NCBI GenBank assembly: GCA_028693965.1
Contig: JAQUUG010000004.1
Location: forward strand, 1-33,041
Length of the DNA: 33,041 nucleotides
Direction: 5' to 3'
Source of the DNA: Bacilli bacterium
GTDB lineage: Bacteria; Bacillota_I; Bacilli_A; RF39; UBA660
The notes beneath the pieces were generated by a model that was not told the origin of the DNA, ran no database searches, and saw nothing but the letters and a program-made list of their open reading frames with translations. Positions 1-9,520 of the stretch are shown here, one piece after another. How positions within the stretch are numbered: the stretch's first letter is position 1; each line of letters starts with the position of its first letter. A program made the translations under genes and the position numbers.

Positions 1-471
1 CGATCTGTCGTTACTCCAAACGAGAAAAATGATAATGATTTGTTAGATAAAATAAATAAAAAATATGATAATCATTTACAAAAGGAATGTGTTGTTATAA
101 ATAAACCTATTTTACCAGCTTTAGCTAGATTTATTTTAGGAAATGGCAAGATGACAATAACTTGTCGTATGCATGCTGCTGTATCAACTTTGGAAATGGG
201 AAAACCAGCTATTTGTCTTTCTTATAGTTCTAAATATAAAGGTGTTATTGCTAAAGGATTAAATCTTGAAGAATTAGTTATTGAGTCTATGGGTGAAGAC
301 AAATGGAAAAGTGATATCGATAAGCTAATTATAGAAAAAGTTGATTATGTAATTAACAATGAAGACGCTCTTGTTAAAAAAATTAAGACTAATGTCGAGG
401 AAACTCAAAAAATAGTTAAATTGTCTCTTGATGAAATTTGTGAAGATTTGATAGGTGATTATAATGAGTAA
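1..471 (+). CDS. Polysaccharide pyruvyl transferase family protein, C-terminal part (5' truncated by window edge)
   Basis: The frame is open from base 1 (RSVVTPNEKNDNDLLDKIN...), so the ORF-track start at 40 is an edge artefact. The segment ITCRMHAAVSTLEMGKPAICLSYSSKYKG resembles the C-terminal part of WcaK/AmsJ-type pyruvyl transferases. Confidence 0.75.
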   Translation, partial: RSVVTPNEKNDNDLLDKINKKYDNHLQKECVVINKPILPALARFILGNGKMTITCRMHAAVSTLEMGKPAICLSYSSKYKGVIAKGLNLEELVIESMGEDKWKSDIDKLIIEKVDYVINNEDALVKKIKTNVEETQKIVKLSLDEICEDLIGDYNE

Positions 472-1612
472 TTTAAAAGATAAGAACTTTATCTGCACAG
501 GGTGTTTTTTATGCCAAAGTATTTGCCCGGTAGGCGCAATTAATATGGAAAAAGATTCCGAAGGTTTTTATAAATACAGTATTGATGAAGACAAATGTAT
601 AAACTGTGGTTTATGTGTTAAAAAATGTCCAAAATTAAATCCTATTCAAAAGAATAATGAAATAAGGGAATGTTATGCATCTTATTCAAAAGATAAGGGC
701 ATATTACGCAATTCATCATCAGGAGGAATATTTTCGGAACTAGCTAATTTTTTTCTAGATAATAATGGTATAGTTATAGGTGCTGGATGGTCCAATAATG
801 ATATAAAACATATGGCTATTACTGACAAAAAAGATTTACCTAAACTTCGTGGTTCTAAGTATTTACAAAGCAATTTGAATGATATATATGATGAAATTGC
901 GGAAGCTATTAAACAAAAAAGAAAGATTTTATTTTCAGGAACACCTTGTCAAGTTTATGCTATAAAGTCATTATATGGAAATTATAGTGATTTATATACA
1001 ATAGATATCGTTTGTCATGGTGTCCCATCCAAATTAGTACTAGATTATTCTATTAAACAAAGATATAACAAAGAATCTCTATTGATTGACTTTAGAAATA
1101 AACAAACGGGTTGGTATTATAAATTTGCTTTAAAATATACTGGTGAAGATTTTTCTAAAACCATGGTTAATGATAAAGATGGCTGGTTTGTTGAATTTTT
1201 AGACAATAAGTTTTTAAAAAAAGATTGTTATAATTGTCAGTTTACAGGTTTAAAAAGATCATCAGATATCACTTTAGGCGATTTTTGGGGCATTGTCGAT
1301 ATTGATAATGATTTAAGTGTTCAAAATCAAGATGAAGGTGTGTCTTTAGTACTAATAAATAGTGATAAAGGTGATACCTTGTTTAATGAAATAACTAATA
1401 AAGTTATTTATAAAAAAGAGCCATTAGATAAAGCTATTAACTATAACAAACGTATTGTTGATGGTAAATATAGTGATAGTGCCTTAGAAAAACGTGAACA
1501 ATTTTATCAGTTGTTTGAAGCCAAAAAAATATATTTTAAAGATAAAAAAAATAACTTTACTGATATAACAAAGGCAGTAAAAAGAGTCGTGAAAAAAATT
1601 ATTAGAAAATAG
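464..1612 (+). CDS. Coenzyme F420 hydrogenase/dehydrogenase beta-subunit-like iron-sulfur protein
   Basis: Two 4Fe-4S motifs (CTGCFLCQSICP, CINCGLCVKKCP) are followed by a region typical of the F420-hydrogenase beta C-terminal family (SSSGGIFSELA, FSGTPCQVYAIK, CHGVPS, SDITLGDFWGI). ATG at 464 is preferred over the GTG at 455. Confidence 0.85.
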   Translation: MSNLKDKNFICTGCFLCQSICPVGAINMEKDSEGFYKYSIDEDKCINCGLCVKKCPKLNPIQKNNEIRECYASYSKDKGILRNSSSGGIFSELANFFLDNNGIVIGAGWSNNDIKHMAITDKKDLPKLRGSKYLQSNLNDIYDEIAEAIKQKRKILFSGTPCQVYAIKSLYGNYSDLYTIDIVCHGVPSKLVLDYSIKQRYNKESLLIDFRNKQTGWYYKFALKYTGEDFSKTMVNDKDGWFVEFLDNKFLKKDCYNCQFTGLKRSSDITLGDFWGIVDIDNDLSVQNQDEGVSLVLINSDKGDTLFNEITNKVIYKKEPLDKAINYNKRIVDGKYSDSALEKREQFYQLFEAKKIYFKDKKNNFTDITKAVKRVVKKIIRK

Positions 1613-1619
1613 GGATAAA

Positions 1620-3140
1620 ATGAGAACAAAAAATGCTTTTTATAATTTAATAACAGGGCTATTACCTCAACTAATCATTGGCGTTTTAGGTTTTGTAAAA
1701 ATTAAAATATTTATCAGTACTTTAGGCGTTGAGTTAAATGGTTTAATGCAATTATTTGCGCAAATTTTTGCTTATTTATCTTTAGCAGAGGGTGGTATTG
1801 GTTCGGCTCTTCAATTTAGATTATATAAATTACTTGCTAAAAAAGACTACAATAATATTAATAAATTACTTAGTGGTGCTAAAAAAGTTTTTTCTAAAAT
1901 AGGTTATGCAATAATCCTAGTAGCGGTTATCATATCATTTAAATTAGATATTTTTATCAAAGATAATCCTTTTGATTTATTATATATACAAGTTGCTTTT
2001 ATAATGTATTTAATAAGTGCAACAATTAGTTATTTTTATGTTGCAGATCGTGTACTATTATCATCTGATCAAAAACTTTACAAAATAAATATTATTTTTA
2101 ATACATCGCAGATAATTAAATTTATCTTAGAAATTACATTATTATTACTTGGTACTAATATATTTGTTTTAATAGCGATATATATTATATTAAATTATAT
2201 CTCATGTTTTATTTTAAGACGTCTTGTTAAAAAAGAATACCCATGGTATATAACTAAAAATATTGAACCAAATTATGAGTTTAAAAAAGACATAAGACAT
2301 CTTTTGCCTAAAAAAATTATGACAACAGTTACTAAAAATACTGATGTAATTGTCATTTCTAGTTTTTTAGGAATTGTTCCTACAGCAATATATGGCGTTT
2401 ACAATTATATTGTTACTTTCTTAAGTCAAACAATTGATCAAATAAGCTTTGCTTTATTTTCCGTGGTAGGAAATTATAATATTACTGAATCTAAAGATAA
2501 AATTAAAAATCTATTTAAACAATATAATATTTTTTGTATGTTACTTGCCAATTTAATATGTGTTCCATTACTATTTTCTTTTAATTCTTTTATTGTATTA
2601 TTAGCTGGTAAAGAAATGGTAGTAGATAATATAACGATGTTTTTCTTTGTAATGATTTTATATATTTATATTATTATGATTCCAACTAATACATTTGTTA
2701 CTGTGAACGGTTTATTTAAAGAAACTAAAGTATCATCTATTATTGAAATATTATTAAATCTAGCGTTATCAATTATATTAGTTAATTTTTTAGGAATCAA
2801 AGGTGTATTATTAGGAACGGTTATATCAAGTCTATTATCTAATTTTTTATATGCACCATATGTACTTTACAAGAAAGTTTTTCAGGAAAAAGGAAATGAA
2901 TACTATTTAACTTTATTTCTTAATATAATAATCACTTTCATACTTGTTCTAGTGCTTAATCAAGTTAGTGGTTTACTAACCATGACATTAACAAGCTTTT
3001 TGAATTGGTTTATTTTTGGAATAGTTATTTTTATAATAAATTTAAGTATTTGTTTGTTATTATACTTTATCTTTTATAAAGAAGAATTAAAATTCATTAT
3101 AGAAAAAATTAATATGAAAAAATTATTAAAAAGAGAATGA
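1620..3140 (+). CDS. Wzx-type polysaccharide flippase (MOP/MATE superfamily)
   Basis: 506 aa, many hydrophobic segments, N-terminal FYNLITGLLPQLIIGVLGFVKIKIFISTLGVELNGLMQLFAQ typical of polysaccharide flippases. Confidence 0.8.
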   Translation: MRTKNAFYNLITGLLPQLIIGVLGFVKIKIFISTLGVELNGLMQLFAQIFAYLSLAEGGIGSALQFRLYKLLAKKDYNNINKLLSGAKKVFSKIGYAIILVAVIISFKLDIFIKDNPFDLLYIQVAFIMYLISATISYFYVADRVLLSSDQKLYKINIIFNTSQIIKFILEITLLLLGTNIFVLIAIYIILNYISCFILRRLVKKEYPWYITKNIEPNYEFKKDIRHLLPKKIMTTVTKNTDVIVISSFLGIVPTAIYGVYNYIVTFLSQTIDQISFALFSVVGNYNITESKDKIKNLFKQYNIFCMLLANLICVPLLFSFNSFIVLLAGKEMVVDNITMFFFVMILYIYIIMIPTNTFVTVNGLFKETKVSSIIEILLNLALSIILVNFLGIKGVLLGTVISSLLSNFLYAPYVLYKKVFQEKGNEYYLTLFLNIIITFILVLVLNQVSGLLTMTLTSFLNWFIFGIVIFIINLSICLLLYFIFYKEELKFIIEKINMKKLLKRE

Positions 3141-3146
3141 GGTGAT

Positions 3147-4091
3147 ATGATGAAAAAACCACTTGTTACTGTATTAACACCATGTTATAATGGCGAAGAA
3201 TATATAGAAAGATTTATTGATTCTATTTTAAATCAGACTTATCCTAATATAGAATTAATAATTGTCAATGATGGTTCTATTGATAATACCGAAAATATCA
3301 TTTTGAAAAATAAAAAAAAGATAGAAAATAAAAGGTATCTTTTCAAATATTTTTATCAGGATAACAAAGGGCAAGCTACGGCAATAAATTTTGGACTAAA
3401 ACATGTAACTGGTGATTATTTAACTTGGCCTGATTCAGATGATTTTTTAGAACCAAGTTCTATTGAAGAAAAAGTTGAATTTTTACAAAAAAATATTGAA
3501 TATGGAGCAGTAAGAACAAGCGTAAATGTGGTTAATGAGAAGAACATAAAAAAGATTTTATATGTGATGAAATCTAATTCTAAAAAAACCAATATTTTTA
3601 ATGATGTGTTATTAGAAAAAACATATTTAGCCAATGGTGCTTATCTATTAAGAATGCGATATTTTTTAGATGTTAATCCTAAACGAAAAATTTATCCTTC
3701 ACGGGCTGGTCAAAATTGGCAGATGTTACTTCCTATTTTATATAAGTATAAATGTGGTTATATAGATAAACCGTTGTGCACTTATGTTATTAGAAATAAT
3801 AGCCATTCTCATGATTTAACAGATGATTTTTCAAAAGAACTGTCAAGATTAGAGCAGCACAAAGATATATTAATAACAGTTATCAAAAATATTAATTCTG
3901 ACTATCTTAAAATAGTTGAAAATAAATATATTAAAAAAGAATTATATTTAGGTATTAAATTTAAAAGAAAAAATTTTTCTAAAATTAGATATCAAAAATT
4001 GAAAAAAATAAAACAATTATCTTTTAAAGATAAAGTCTATTATTATTTTAAAGATAGCATTATTACTAAAATAATAAACAAAATTTATTAA
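3147..4091 (+). CDS. Family 2 glycosyltransferase
   Basis: LVTVLTPCYNGEEYIERFIDSILNQTYPNIELIIVNDGS and TWPDSDDF; GT-A fold with DxD-like motif. SD-like gaggtga upstream. Confidence 0.9.
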   Translation: MMKKPLVTVLTPCYNGEEYIERFIDSILNQTYPNIELIIVNDGSIDNTENIILKNKKKIENKRYLFKYFYQDNKGQATAINFGLKHVTGDYLTWPDSDDFLEPSSIEEKVEFLQKNIEYGAVRTSVNVVNEKNIKKILYVMKSNSKKTNIFNDVLLEKTYLANGAYLLRMRYFLDVNPKRKIYPSRAGQNWQMLLPILYKYKCGYIDKPLCTYVIRNNSHSHDLTDDFSKELSRLEQHKDILITVIKNINSDYLKIVENKYIKKELYLGIKFKRKNFSKIRYQKLKKIKQLSFKDKVYYYFKDSIITKIINKIY

Positions 4092-4109
4092 AAGTAAGGG
4101 GTGTAATTG

Positions 4110-5060
4110 ATGAAGAAAGTTAGTATTATAATTCCTATATATAATACAGCATCATTTTTAAAAAAATGTTTAGATTCAGTTGTAAATCAAACTTATAAAA
4201 ACTTAGAAATAATTTTGATTAATGATGGTTCTACGGATAATTCTTTAGAAATTTGTCAAAACTATCATCAAAATTATGATAATATAATAGTAATTGATCA
4301 ACAAAATGCTGGGCAAGGTAAAGCTCGTAATGTTGGAATTAATAATGCTACAGGTGATTATCTGATGTTTGTTGATAGTGATGATTGGATAGCACAAACT
4401 ATGATAGAAGATATGTATGAAGCATCTTTAGATGGTAAAATAGATATAGTTGTCACTGATTTAATTAAAGTAAAAGATGGAAAAGAGCAACGATACAAAA
4501 ATATAATTGAATTTACAAATGATAATAGAGAGAATCTCATCATATCTCATCCAGGACCGGTTGCTAAAATGATAAAAAAAGAATTAATAGTTAAAAATAA
4601 ATTGTTTTTTCTTGAAAATAAAATATATGAAGATTTAGCTGTAATGCCTTTAATTGCTCTTAAAGCAGAATCAGTCGTATATTTAAAAAGAGCTTATTAT
4701 TATTATCTTATCAGAGAAAATTCTACTATGAAAAAAAAGATTTTTAGTAATAAACTTGATGATATTTTTACTGTAATGAATTATCTTGATAGCAATATTG
4801 ACCATGTTTTGTATAAAAACGAACTAGAATACTTATATACGGAACATTTACTTTATAGTGCATCACTTAGATACTTACAATATAAAGAAGGTAAATCAAG
4901 ATTAAAAAAGATAAATGCTGAAATAAAACAGAAGTATCCTTGTTTTTATAAAAATGAATTATTTAAAAAAAGGAATTTAAAATTTCGTTTTATAACTTTA
5001 TTAATATATTTTAAATTATATTTTATAGTACGATTTTTGATTAAAATAGGTGATAAGTAA
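4110..5060 (+). CDS. Family 2 glycosyltransferase
   Basis: VSIIIPIYNTASFLKKCLDSVVNQTYKNLEIILINDGSTDNS and FVDSDDW. ATG at 4110 after SD aaggggtg. Confidence 0.92.
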   Translation: MKKVSIIIPIYNTASFLKKCLDSVVNQTYKNLEIILINDGSTDNSLEICQNYHQNYDNIIVIDQQNAGQGKARNVGINNATGDYLMFVDSDDWIAQTMIEDMYEASLDGKIDIVVTDLIKVKDGKEQRYKNIIEFTNDNRENLIISHPGPVAKMIKKELIVKNKLFFLENKIYEDLAVMPLIALKAESVVYLKRAYYYYLIRENSTMKKKIFSNKLDDIFTVMNYLDSNIDHVLYKNELEYLYTEHLLYSASLRYLQYKEGKSRLKKINAEIKQKYPCFYKNELFKKRNLKFRFITLLIYFKLYFIVRFLIKIGDK

Positions 5061-6043
5061 TGAAAAAGATAAGTGTTATTGTTCCTGTATATAATGTTGA
5101 ACAATATTTAGAAAAATGTTTAACAAGTTTAATAAATCAAACTTTAGAAGATATTGAAATTATTATTGTCAATGATGGTAGTCCTGATAATAGTCAGCAA
5201 ATAATTGATAAATATGTTAGTAAATATCCAGATAAGATTAAAAGTTTCATTAAAGAAAATGGTGGTTTATCTGACGCTAGAAATTATGGTATTACTAAGG
5301 CAACAGGAGAATATATTGCTTTTATTGATAGTGATGACTGGGCCGATGTTAAAATGTTTGAAATAATGTATAACAAAGCAATAAGTAATTATTTTGATAT
5401 AGTGGTTTGTAATGTTGAATATGTATATGAAAATGACAGTAAATTAGTAGATTCAAATGTAAAAAAAGACATATATGATAAAAAAGCTATTAAAAAAATA
5501 ATGACAAAAATATATCCAAGTGCTTGGAATAAAATTTATCATAAAAACTTATTTTTAAATAATGTCTTTTTTAAAAAAGGAGTTTGGTTTGAAGATGTTG
5601 AATTTATGTATCGCTTACTACCATACGTTAATAGTATTGGACAAGTTGATGGTTACTTTGTAAAATACTTACAACGCAGTAATTCTATTACCAGTACTTT
5701 TGATAACAGAATATTTAATTATATTGATAATTGGAATGGGATAATTGATTATTATAAGCAAAATGGTTTATATAATGAATATAAGCAAGTCTTAGAATAT
5801 TCATATGTTAGGTATTTATATGCTACTTTTATTAAAAGTGCCCTTAAATTCAAAAATAAAAAGTTTTATCAAGAAGCAGTGGAACAAGCTATTTTAAATG
5901 TCAAAAGAAATTTTTCTCATTATTATTATAATACATATTTTTATACCTCTGGTTTGAAAGGTATATATTTACTATTATTCTCTAAAAGTTTTTCTAAGTT
6001 ACTATGGATAGTAAGTAACAAGCAAAGGAAGGGTGATTTATGA
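5060..6043 (+). CDS. Family 2 glycosyltransferase
   Basis: ISVIVPVYNVEQYLEKCLTSLINQTLEDIEIIIVNDGSPDNS and FIDSDDW. Start codon overlaps the preceding stop (TAATG). Confidence 0.92.
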   Translation: MKKISVIVPVYNVEQYLEKCLTSLINQTLEDIEIIIVNDGSPDNSQQIIDKYVSKYPDKIKSFIKENGGLSDARNYGITKATGEYIAFIDSDDWADVKMFEIMYNKAISNYFDIVVCNVEYVYENDSKLVDSNVKKDIYDKKAIKKIMTKIYPSAWNKIYHKNLFLNNVFFKKGVWFEDVEFMYRLLPYVNSIGQVDGYFVKYLQRSNSITSTFDNRIFNYIDNWNGIIDYYKQNGLYNEYKQVLEYSYVRYLYATFIKSALKFKNKKFYQEAVEQAILNVKRNFSHYYYNTYFYTSGLKGIYLLLFSKSFSKLLWIVSNKQRKGDL

Positions 6044-7884
6044 TGACCAAACTTAAAAAAATACTAAAAAATCACAGTTTTACTTTTTGGACTTTAAATC
6101 TCTATTTATTATTACTGATTATTGTTCCTAAAGATTTATCAACAATATTAAATGTTATTCCCATACGGTTAGTTTTATCAGGATTATTTTTAACTGTATT
6201 TATAATTGATTTATATTTAAAAAATATCAGTTTAAATAAAGTATCAATTAAATGGTTAGTGATAATATTTAGTATCTTTTTAATATTTACGATACCATCT
6301 ATCTTTGTTTCTAAAAACATTATAGTTTCATTATATACACTTGTTAAATATTTGATGATATTTTTAATTACAATTGTTGTTTTAAAAATTAATTTGACTA
6401 AAGATGAATACAAAATAATTATTAAAAACATCTTACTAGCAACTTTACTAGTTAGTTTATATGGTGTTTATGAGTATTATTTCAGTTCAAATTTATTTAC
6501 AATTGGTAGTGAAAAGTATCTTGGTTCACGAGGACGAACTACTTCAACTTTTTTTAACACTATCTACTTTGGAATTTATATCAATATTGTCTTTTGTTTT
6601 ATATTGTATTTATTTTTGAAAACCAAAAACAAATTGAAATCATTAATTACATTTATAATATTATCGTTATTATATTTATGTTTAATTTTGACATTTACTA
6701 GATCTTCTTTATTGATATTTTTTGTTTGTTTGGCTATTTTCTTAATATTAACATACTATATGCTTAAAAACATTAAAATAATATTTGTAATATCAATGAT
6801 TATTTTAATATCAACTAGTGTTTCAGGTTCTAAGTCTTTATTTAATGATTCATTTAGTGATGGTTTTACAATTATTAGCAATTTTGATATTTTAAAAAGT
6901 TTTATTCCTTCTACAGGTAGTAATAATAATGGTGATGAAGTTGATGATGAAACTGATTTTGATGATGATTCACTTAATCATAGACAAGAATTTGCGATCA
7001 TTGCTAAAAAGATTGGTAATGATAATGCCCCTTTTGGAATCGGTTTTGGAGCGTATATTGATTATATGAATTCATCTGATTTTGATAATACATATCCTGA
7101 ATTTACTTTGACAAAAACGCATCCTCATTCAACATTTACATTAATGTATGCGGAAGTAGGAATTGTATCTACGCTTACTTTGGGACTATTTTATATTGGT
7201 ATATTATTTGCATATTTTAAAAATATTGTTCGAAACTTTGCTCGTAAAGATAGTGTTTATGCATTATCAGTTGTTGGTTTCGTTAACTCAATTGGTTTTT
7301 TTGCTGTTAATTTACTTGCTGAAAATGCCACATATGATACACAAATTTTTCCAATATTTATAATATTAAATGCACTACTATTATCATACATAAGAATAGA
7401 TATTGAAAAGCAAGATAAAAAAATATTATTCATCTCAAGTACTGGTGGTCATTTATCAGAAATGTTGCAACTTAAATCTTTATTTGATAAATATGATTAT
7501 TTCCTTGTTACAGAAAAAACAAAATCAAATTTGAAACTTCGTGAAACTTATAAAGAAAAAGTTGATTATATTCCCTTTGGTAGTAAACTTCATCCTTTTA
7601 TTTATATTTTTAAATTAATATTTAATTGTTTTAAATCTTTATTCATTTATATTAAATTTGGACCTGACTATATAATAACAACAGGAGCTCATACCGCTGG
7701 ACCAATGTGCTGTATTGGTAAAATATTTGGTAGCAAAATTATTTTTATTGAATCATTTGCTAATATAAACACTAAAACAGTAACGGGCAGGATTATTTAT
7801 CATTTTGCTGATTTATTTATTGTACAGTGGGAGGATATGCTTAAAGTTTATCCTAAAGCTACATATGGGGGGTGGATATATTGA
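6040..7884 (+). CDS. Fusion protein: N-terminal O-antigen ligase/polymerase (Wzy-like) plus C-terminal Alg14/PssD/CpsF-like glycosyltransferase subunit
   Basis: About 440 aa of transmembrane sequence with a polymerase-like region (RTTSTFFNTIYFGIYINIVF, THPHSTFTLMYAEVGIV), then KKILFISSTGGHLSEMLQLKSLF...PDYIITTGAHTAGPMCCIGK, the Alg14/PssD signature. One uninterrupted frame. Confidence 0.88.
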   Translation: MMTKLKKILKNHSFTFWTLNLYLLLLIIVPKDLSTILNVIPIRLVLSGLFLTVFIIDLYLKNISLNKVSIKWLVIIFSIFLIFTIPSIFVSKNIIVSLYTLVKYLMIFLITIVVLKINLTKDEYKIIIKNILLATLLVSLYGVYEYYFSSNLFTIGSEKYLGSRGRTTSTFFNTIYFGIYINIVFCFILYLFLKTKNKLKSLITFIILSLLYLCLILTFTRSSLLIFFVCLAIFLILTYYMLKNIKIIFVISMIILISTSVSGSKSLFNDSFSDGFTIISNFDILKSFIPSTGSNNNGDEVDDETDFDDDSLNHRQEFAIIAKKIGNDNAPFGIGFGAYIDYMNSSDFDNTYPEFTLTKTHPHSTFTLMYAEVGIVSTLTLGLFYIGILFAYFKNIVRNFARKDSVYALSVVGFVNSIGFFAVNLLAENATYDTQIFPIFIILNALLLSYIRIDIEKQDKKILFISSTGGHLSEMLQLKSLFDKYDYFLVTEKTKSNLKLRETYKEKVDYIPFGSKLHPFIYIFKLIFNCFKSLFIYIKFGPDYIITTGAHTAGPMCCIGKIFGSKIIFIESFANINTKTVTGRIIYHFADLFIVQWEDMLKVYPKATYGGWIY

Positions 7885-8372
7885 TTTTAATACTATTAGG
7901 AACGCAAGATAAACAGTTCGTTAGAATTTTACATGAAGTTGATCAATTGATTATTAATAAAGTAATCACAGAAGAAGTAGTAGCGCAAGTTGGTAATACA
8001 AAATATGTATCAAAAAATATGAAATTACTTGATTTTATACCATATGATGAAATGCAAGCTTTGATAGCTAAAGCTGACTTAGTTATAACGCATGGCGGGG
8101 TTGCTTCAATTGTTGATAGTATAAAGTTAAATAAAAAAATTATAGCTGTTCCACGTCTTGAAAAATATGGTGAGCATGTTAATGATCATCAAATCCAAAT
8201 AGTTGAAAAAATGGCTGCTAACAACTACTTAATACCACTATATGATGGTGATTCGTTGGAAAAAGCTCTTGAAAAATCTAAAAGATTTACAAACAAGCCA
8301 TTTACTAGTAATAATTATCATATGTTAGAAATAATTGAAGATTTTATTACCAATAGTAATAAAAATTGTTAA
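7881..8372 (+). CDS. Alg13/PssE/CpsG-like glycosyltransferase family 28 C-terminal domain protein
   Basis: MILILLGTQDKQFVRILHEVD...DLVITHGGVASIVDSIKLNKKIIAVPRLEKYGEHVNDHQ. TTG start at 7881 overlaps the upstream stop (TTGA); SD-like ggggggtg upstream. GTG 7872 is the alternative start. Confidence 0.85.
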   Translation: MILILLGTQDKQFVRILHEVDQLIINKVITEEVVAQVGNTKYVSKNMKLLDFIPYDEMQALIAKADLVITHGGVASIVDSIKLNKKIIAVPRLEKYGEHVNDHQIQIVEKMAANNYLIPLYDGDSLEKALEKSKRFTNKPFTSNNYHMLEIIEDFITNSNKNC

Positions 8373-8380
8373 CTTTGAAT

Positions 8381-8409
8381 TTGATATATTTTATAAAATT
8401 AACTATAAT
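8381..8409 (+). promoter_or_regulatory. Sigma-A-type promoter upstream of tagO/wecA-like gene
   Basis: TTGATA (8381-8386), 17-nt spacer, TATAAT (8404-8409). Confidence 0.6.
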
Positions 8410-8432
8410 GATGGACATTATTATAGTTTTTT
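8403..8432 (+). terminator. Rho-independent terminator-like hairpin downstream of the Alg13-like gene
   Basis: CTATAATGAT-GGAC-ATTATTATAG (10-bp stem with one G-U, 4-nt loop) followed by TTTTTT. The stem is AT-rich, so strength is uncertain. Confidence 0.55.
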
Positions 8433-8455
8433 GATAGAATTATAGTGGTGATTTT

Positions 8456-9499
8456 ATGAATTTAGATATTTTGTATACAAGTTTACCAATGATAATTATT
8501 CCTTTTATATTTGTTTTTTTAGGAACTTTTGTTATAAAAAAACTAGCTTTTCAGATAAATGCTGTTGATATGCCAAGAAATAGGCATATTCATAATAAAC
8601 CAATGCCTAAGCTTGGTGGCTTAGGAATCTTTTTAGGATTTTTATTAGGCTTTATGATATATGATAAACCAACTCCACAAATGAATTCTATTCTTATAGG
8701 AAGTTTTATCATTATATTAACAGGTATAATTGATGATATTGTTGAATTAAAACCATCTGCTAAATTAATAGGTCAAATAGTTGCTGCTAGTATTATTGCT
8801 TTTTATGGGCAAATATTACTAGCTAATATTGATGCTTTTGGCATTTATATTAATTTTGGTATTTTTTCATATATAATAACAATTGTTTTTATATTAGGAT
8901 GTATCAATTGTATTAATCTAATTGATGGTTTAGATGGCTTAGCAAGTGGAATATCTGGTATATATTTTACAACTATTGCGATAATTGCTTTAATTCAAGA
9001 TAAATCAGGACTTGATTTTGTATTGACAATAATAATGCTTGGTTCTACCTTGGGCTTTTTAGTACATAATTTTAATCCGGCAACTATTTTCCTAGGAGAT
9101 AGTGGATCAATGTTTCTAGGTTTTATTATTTCAATAATAGCCTTACTTGGTTTTAAAAATATCACGATGTCGTCACTTATTGTTCCTTTATTAGTTCTTG
9201 CTATACCAATATTAGATACATTATTTGCTATTATAAGAAGGCTATTAAAAGGTCAAAGTATTTCTACTGCTGATAAATTTCATATCCATCATCAGTTATT
9301 AAATCGTAACTTTTCTCAAAAAGCTACGGTATTAATTATCTATGCTGTTGATGTTTTATTTGCAATAGCTTCCATTGTTTATGTTTTAAAAGATGCTTTA
9401 CTAGGTTATATAATCTATGGAATATTATTAATAATAATTATTATTTTTGTATCTAGAACTAATGTAGTATTTGATAAAAATACTAATAAAAATAAATAA
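8456..9499 (+). CDS. Undecaprenyl-phosphate sugar-1-phosphate transferase (MraY/WecA/TagO family)
   Basis: VDMPRNRHIHNKPMPKLGGLGIF, GIIDDIVELKPSAKLIGQ, CINLIDGLDGLASG, FLGDSGSMFLGF, DKFHIHHQLL. Confidence 0.93.
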   Translation: MNLDILYTSLPMIIIPFIFVFLGTFVIKKLAFQINAVDMPRNRHIHNKPMPKLGGLGIFLGFLLGFMIYDKPTPQMNSILIGSFIIILTGIIDDIVELKPSAKLIGQIVAASIIAFYGQILLANIDAFGIYINFGIFSYIITIVFILGCINCINLIDGLDGLASGISGIYFTTIAIIALIQDKSGLDFVLTIIMLGSTLGFLVHNFNPATIFLGDSGSMFLGFIISIIALLGFKNITMSSLIVPLLVLAIPILDTLFAIIRRLLKGQSISTADKFHIHHQLLNRNFSQKATVLIIYAVDVLFAIASIVYVLKDALLGYIIYGILLIIIIIFVSRTNVVFDKNTNKNK

Positions 9500-9520
9500 T
9501 AATTAAGGGAGCGCCGTTTG

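Noticed and set aside
6102-6431. 109-aa minus-strand ORF
   Set aside because: Antisense to the Wzy transmembrane region; hydrophobic shadow of AT-rich TM codons.
7163-7363. 66-aa plus-strand ORF
   Set aside because: Out-of-frame inside the Wzy-Alg14 fusion, with no SD or homology signal.
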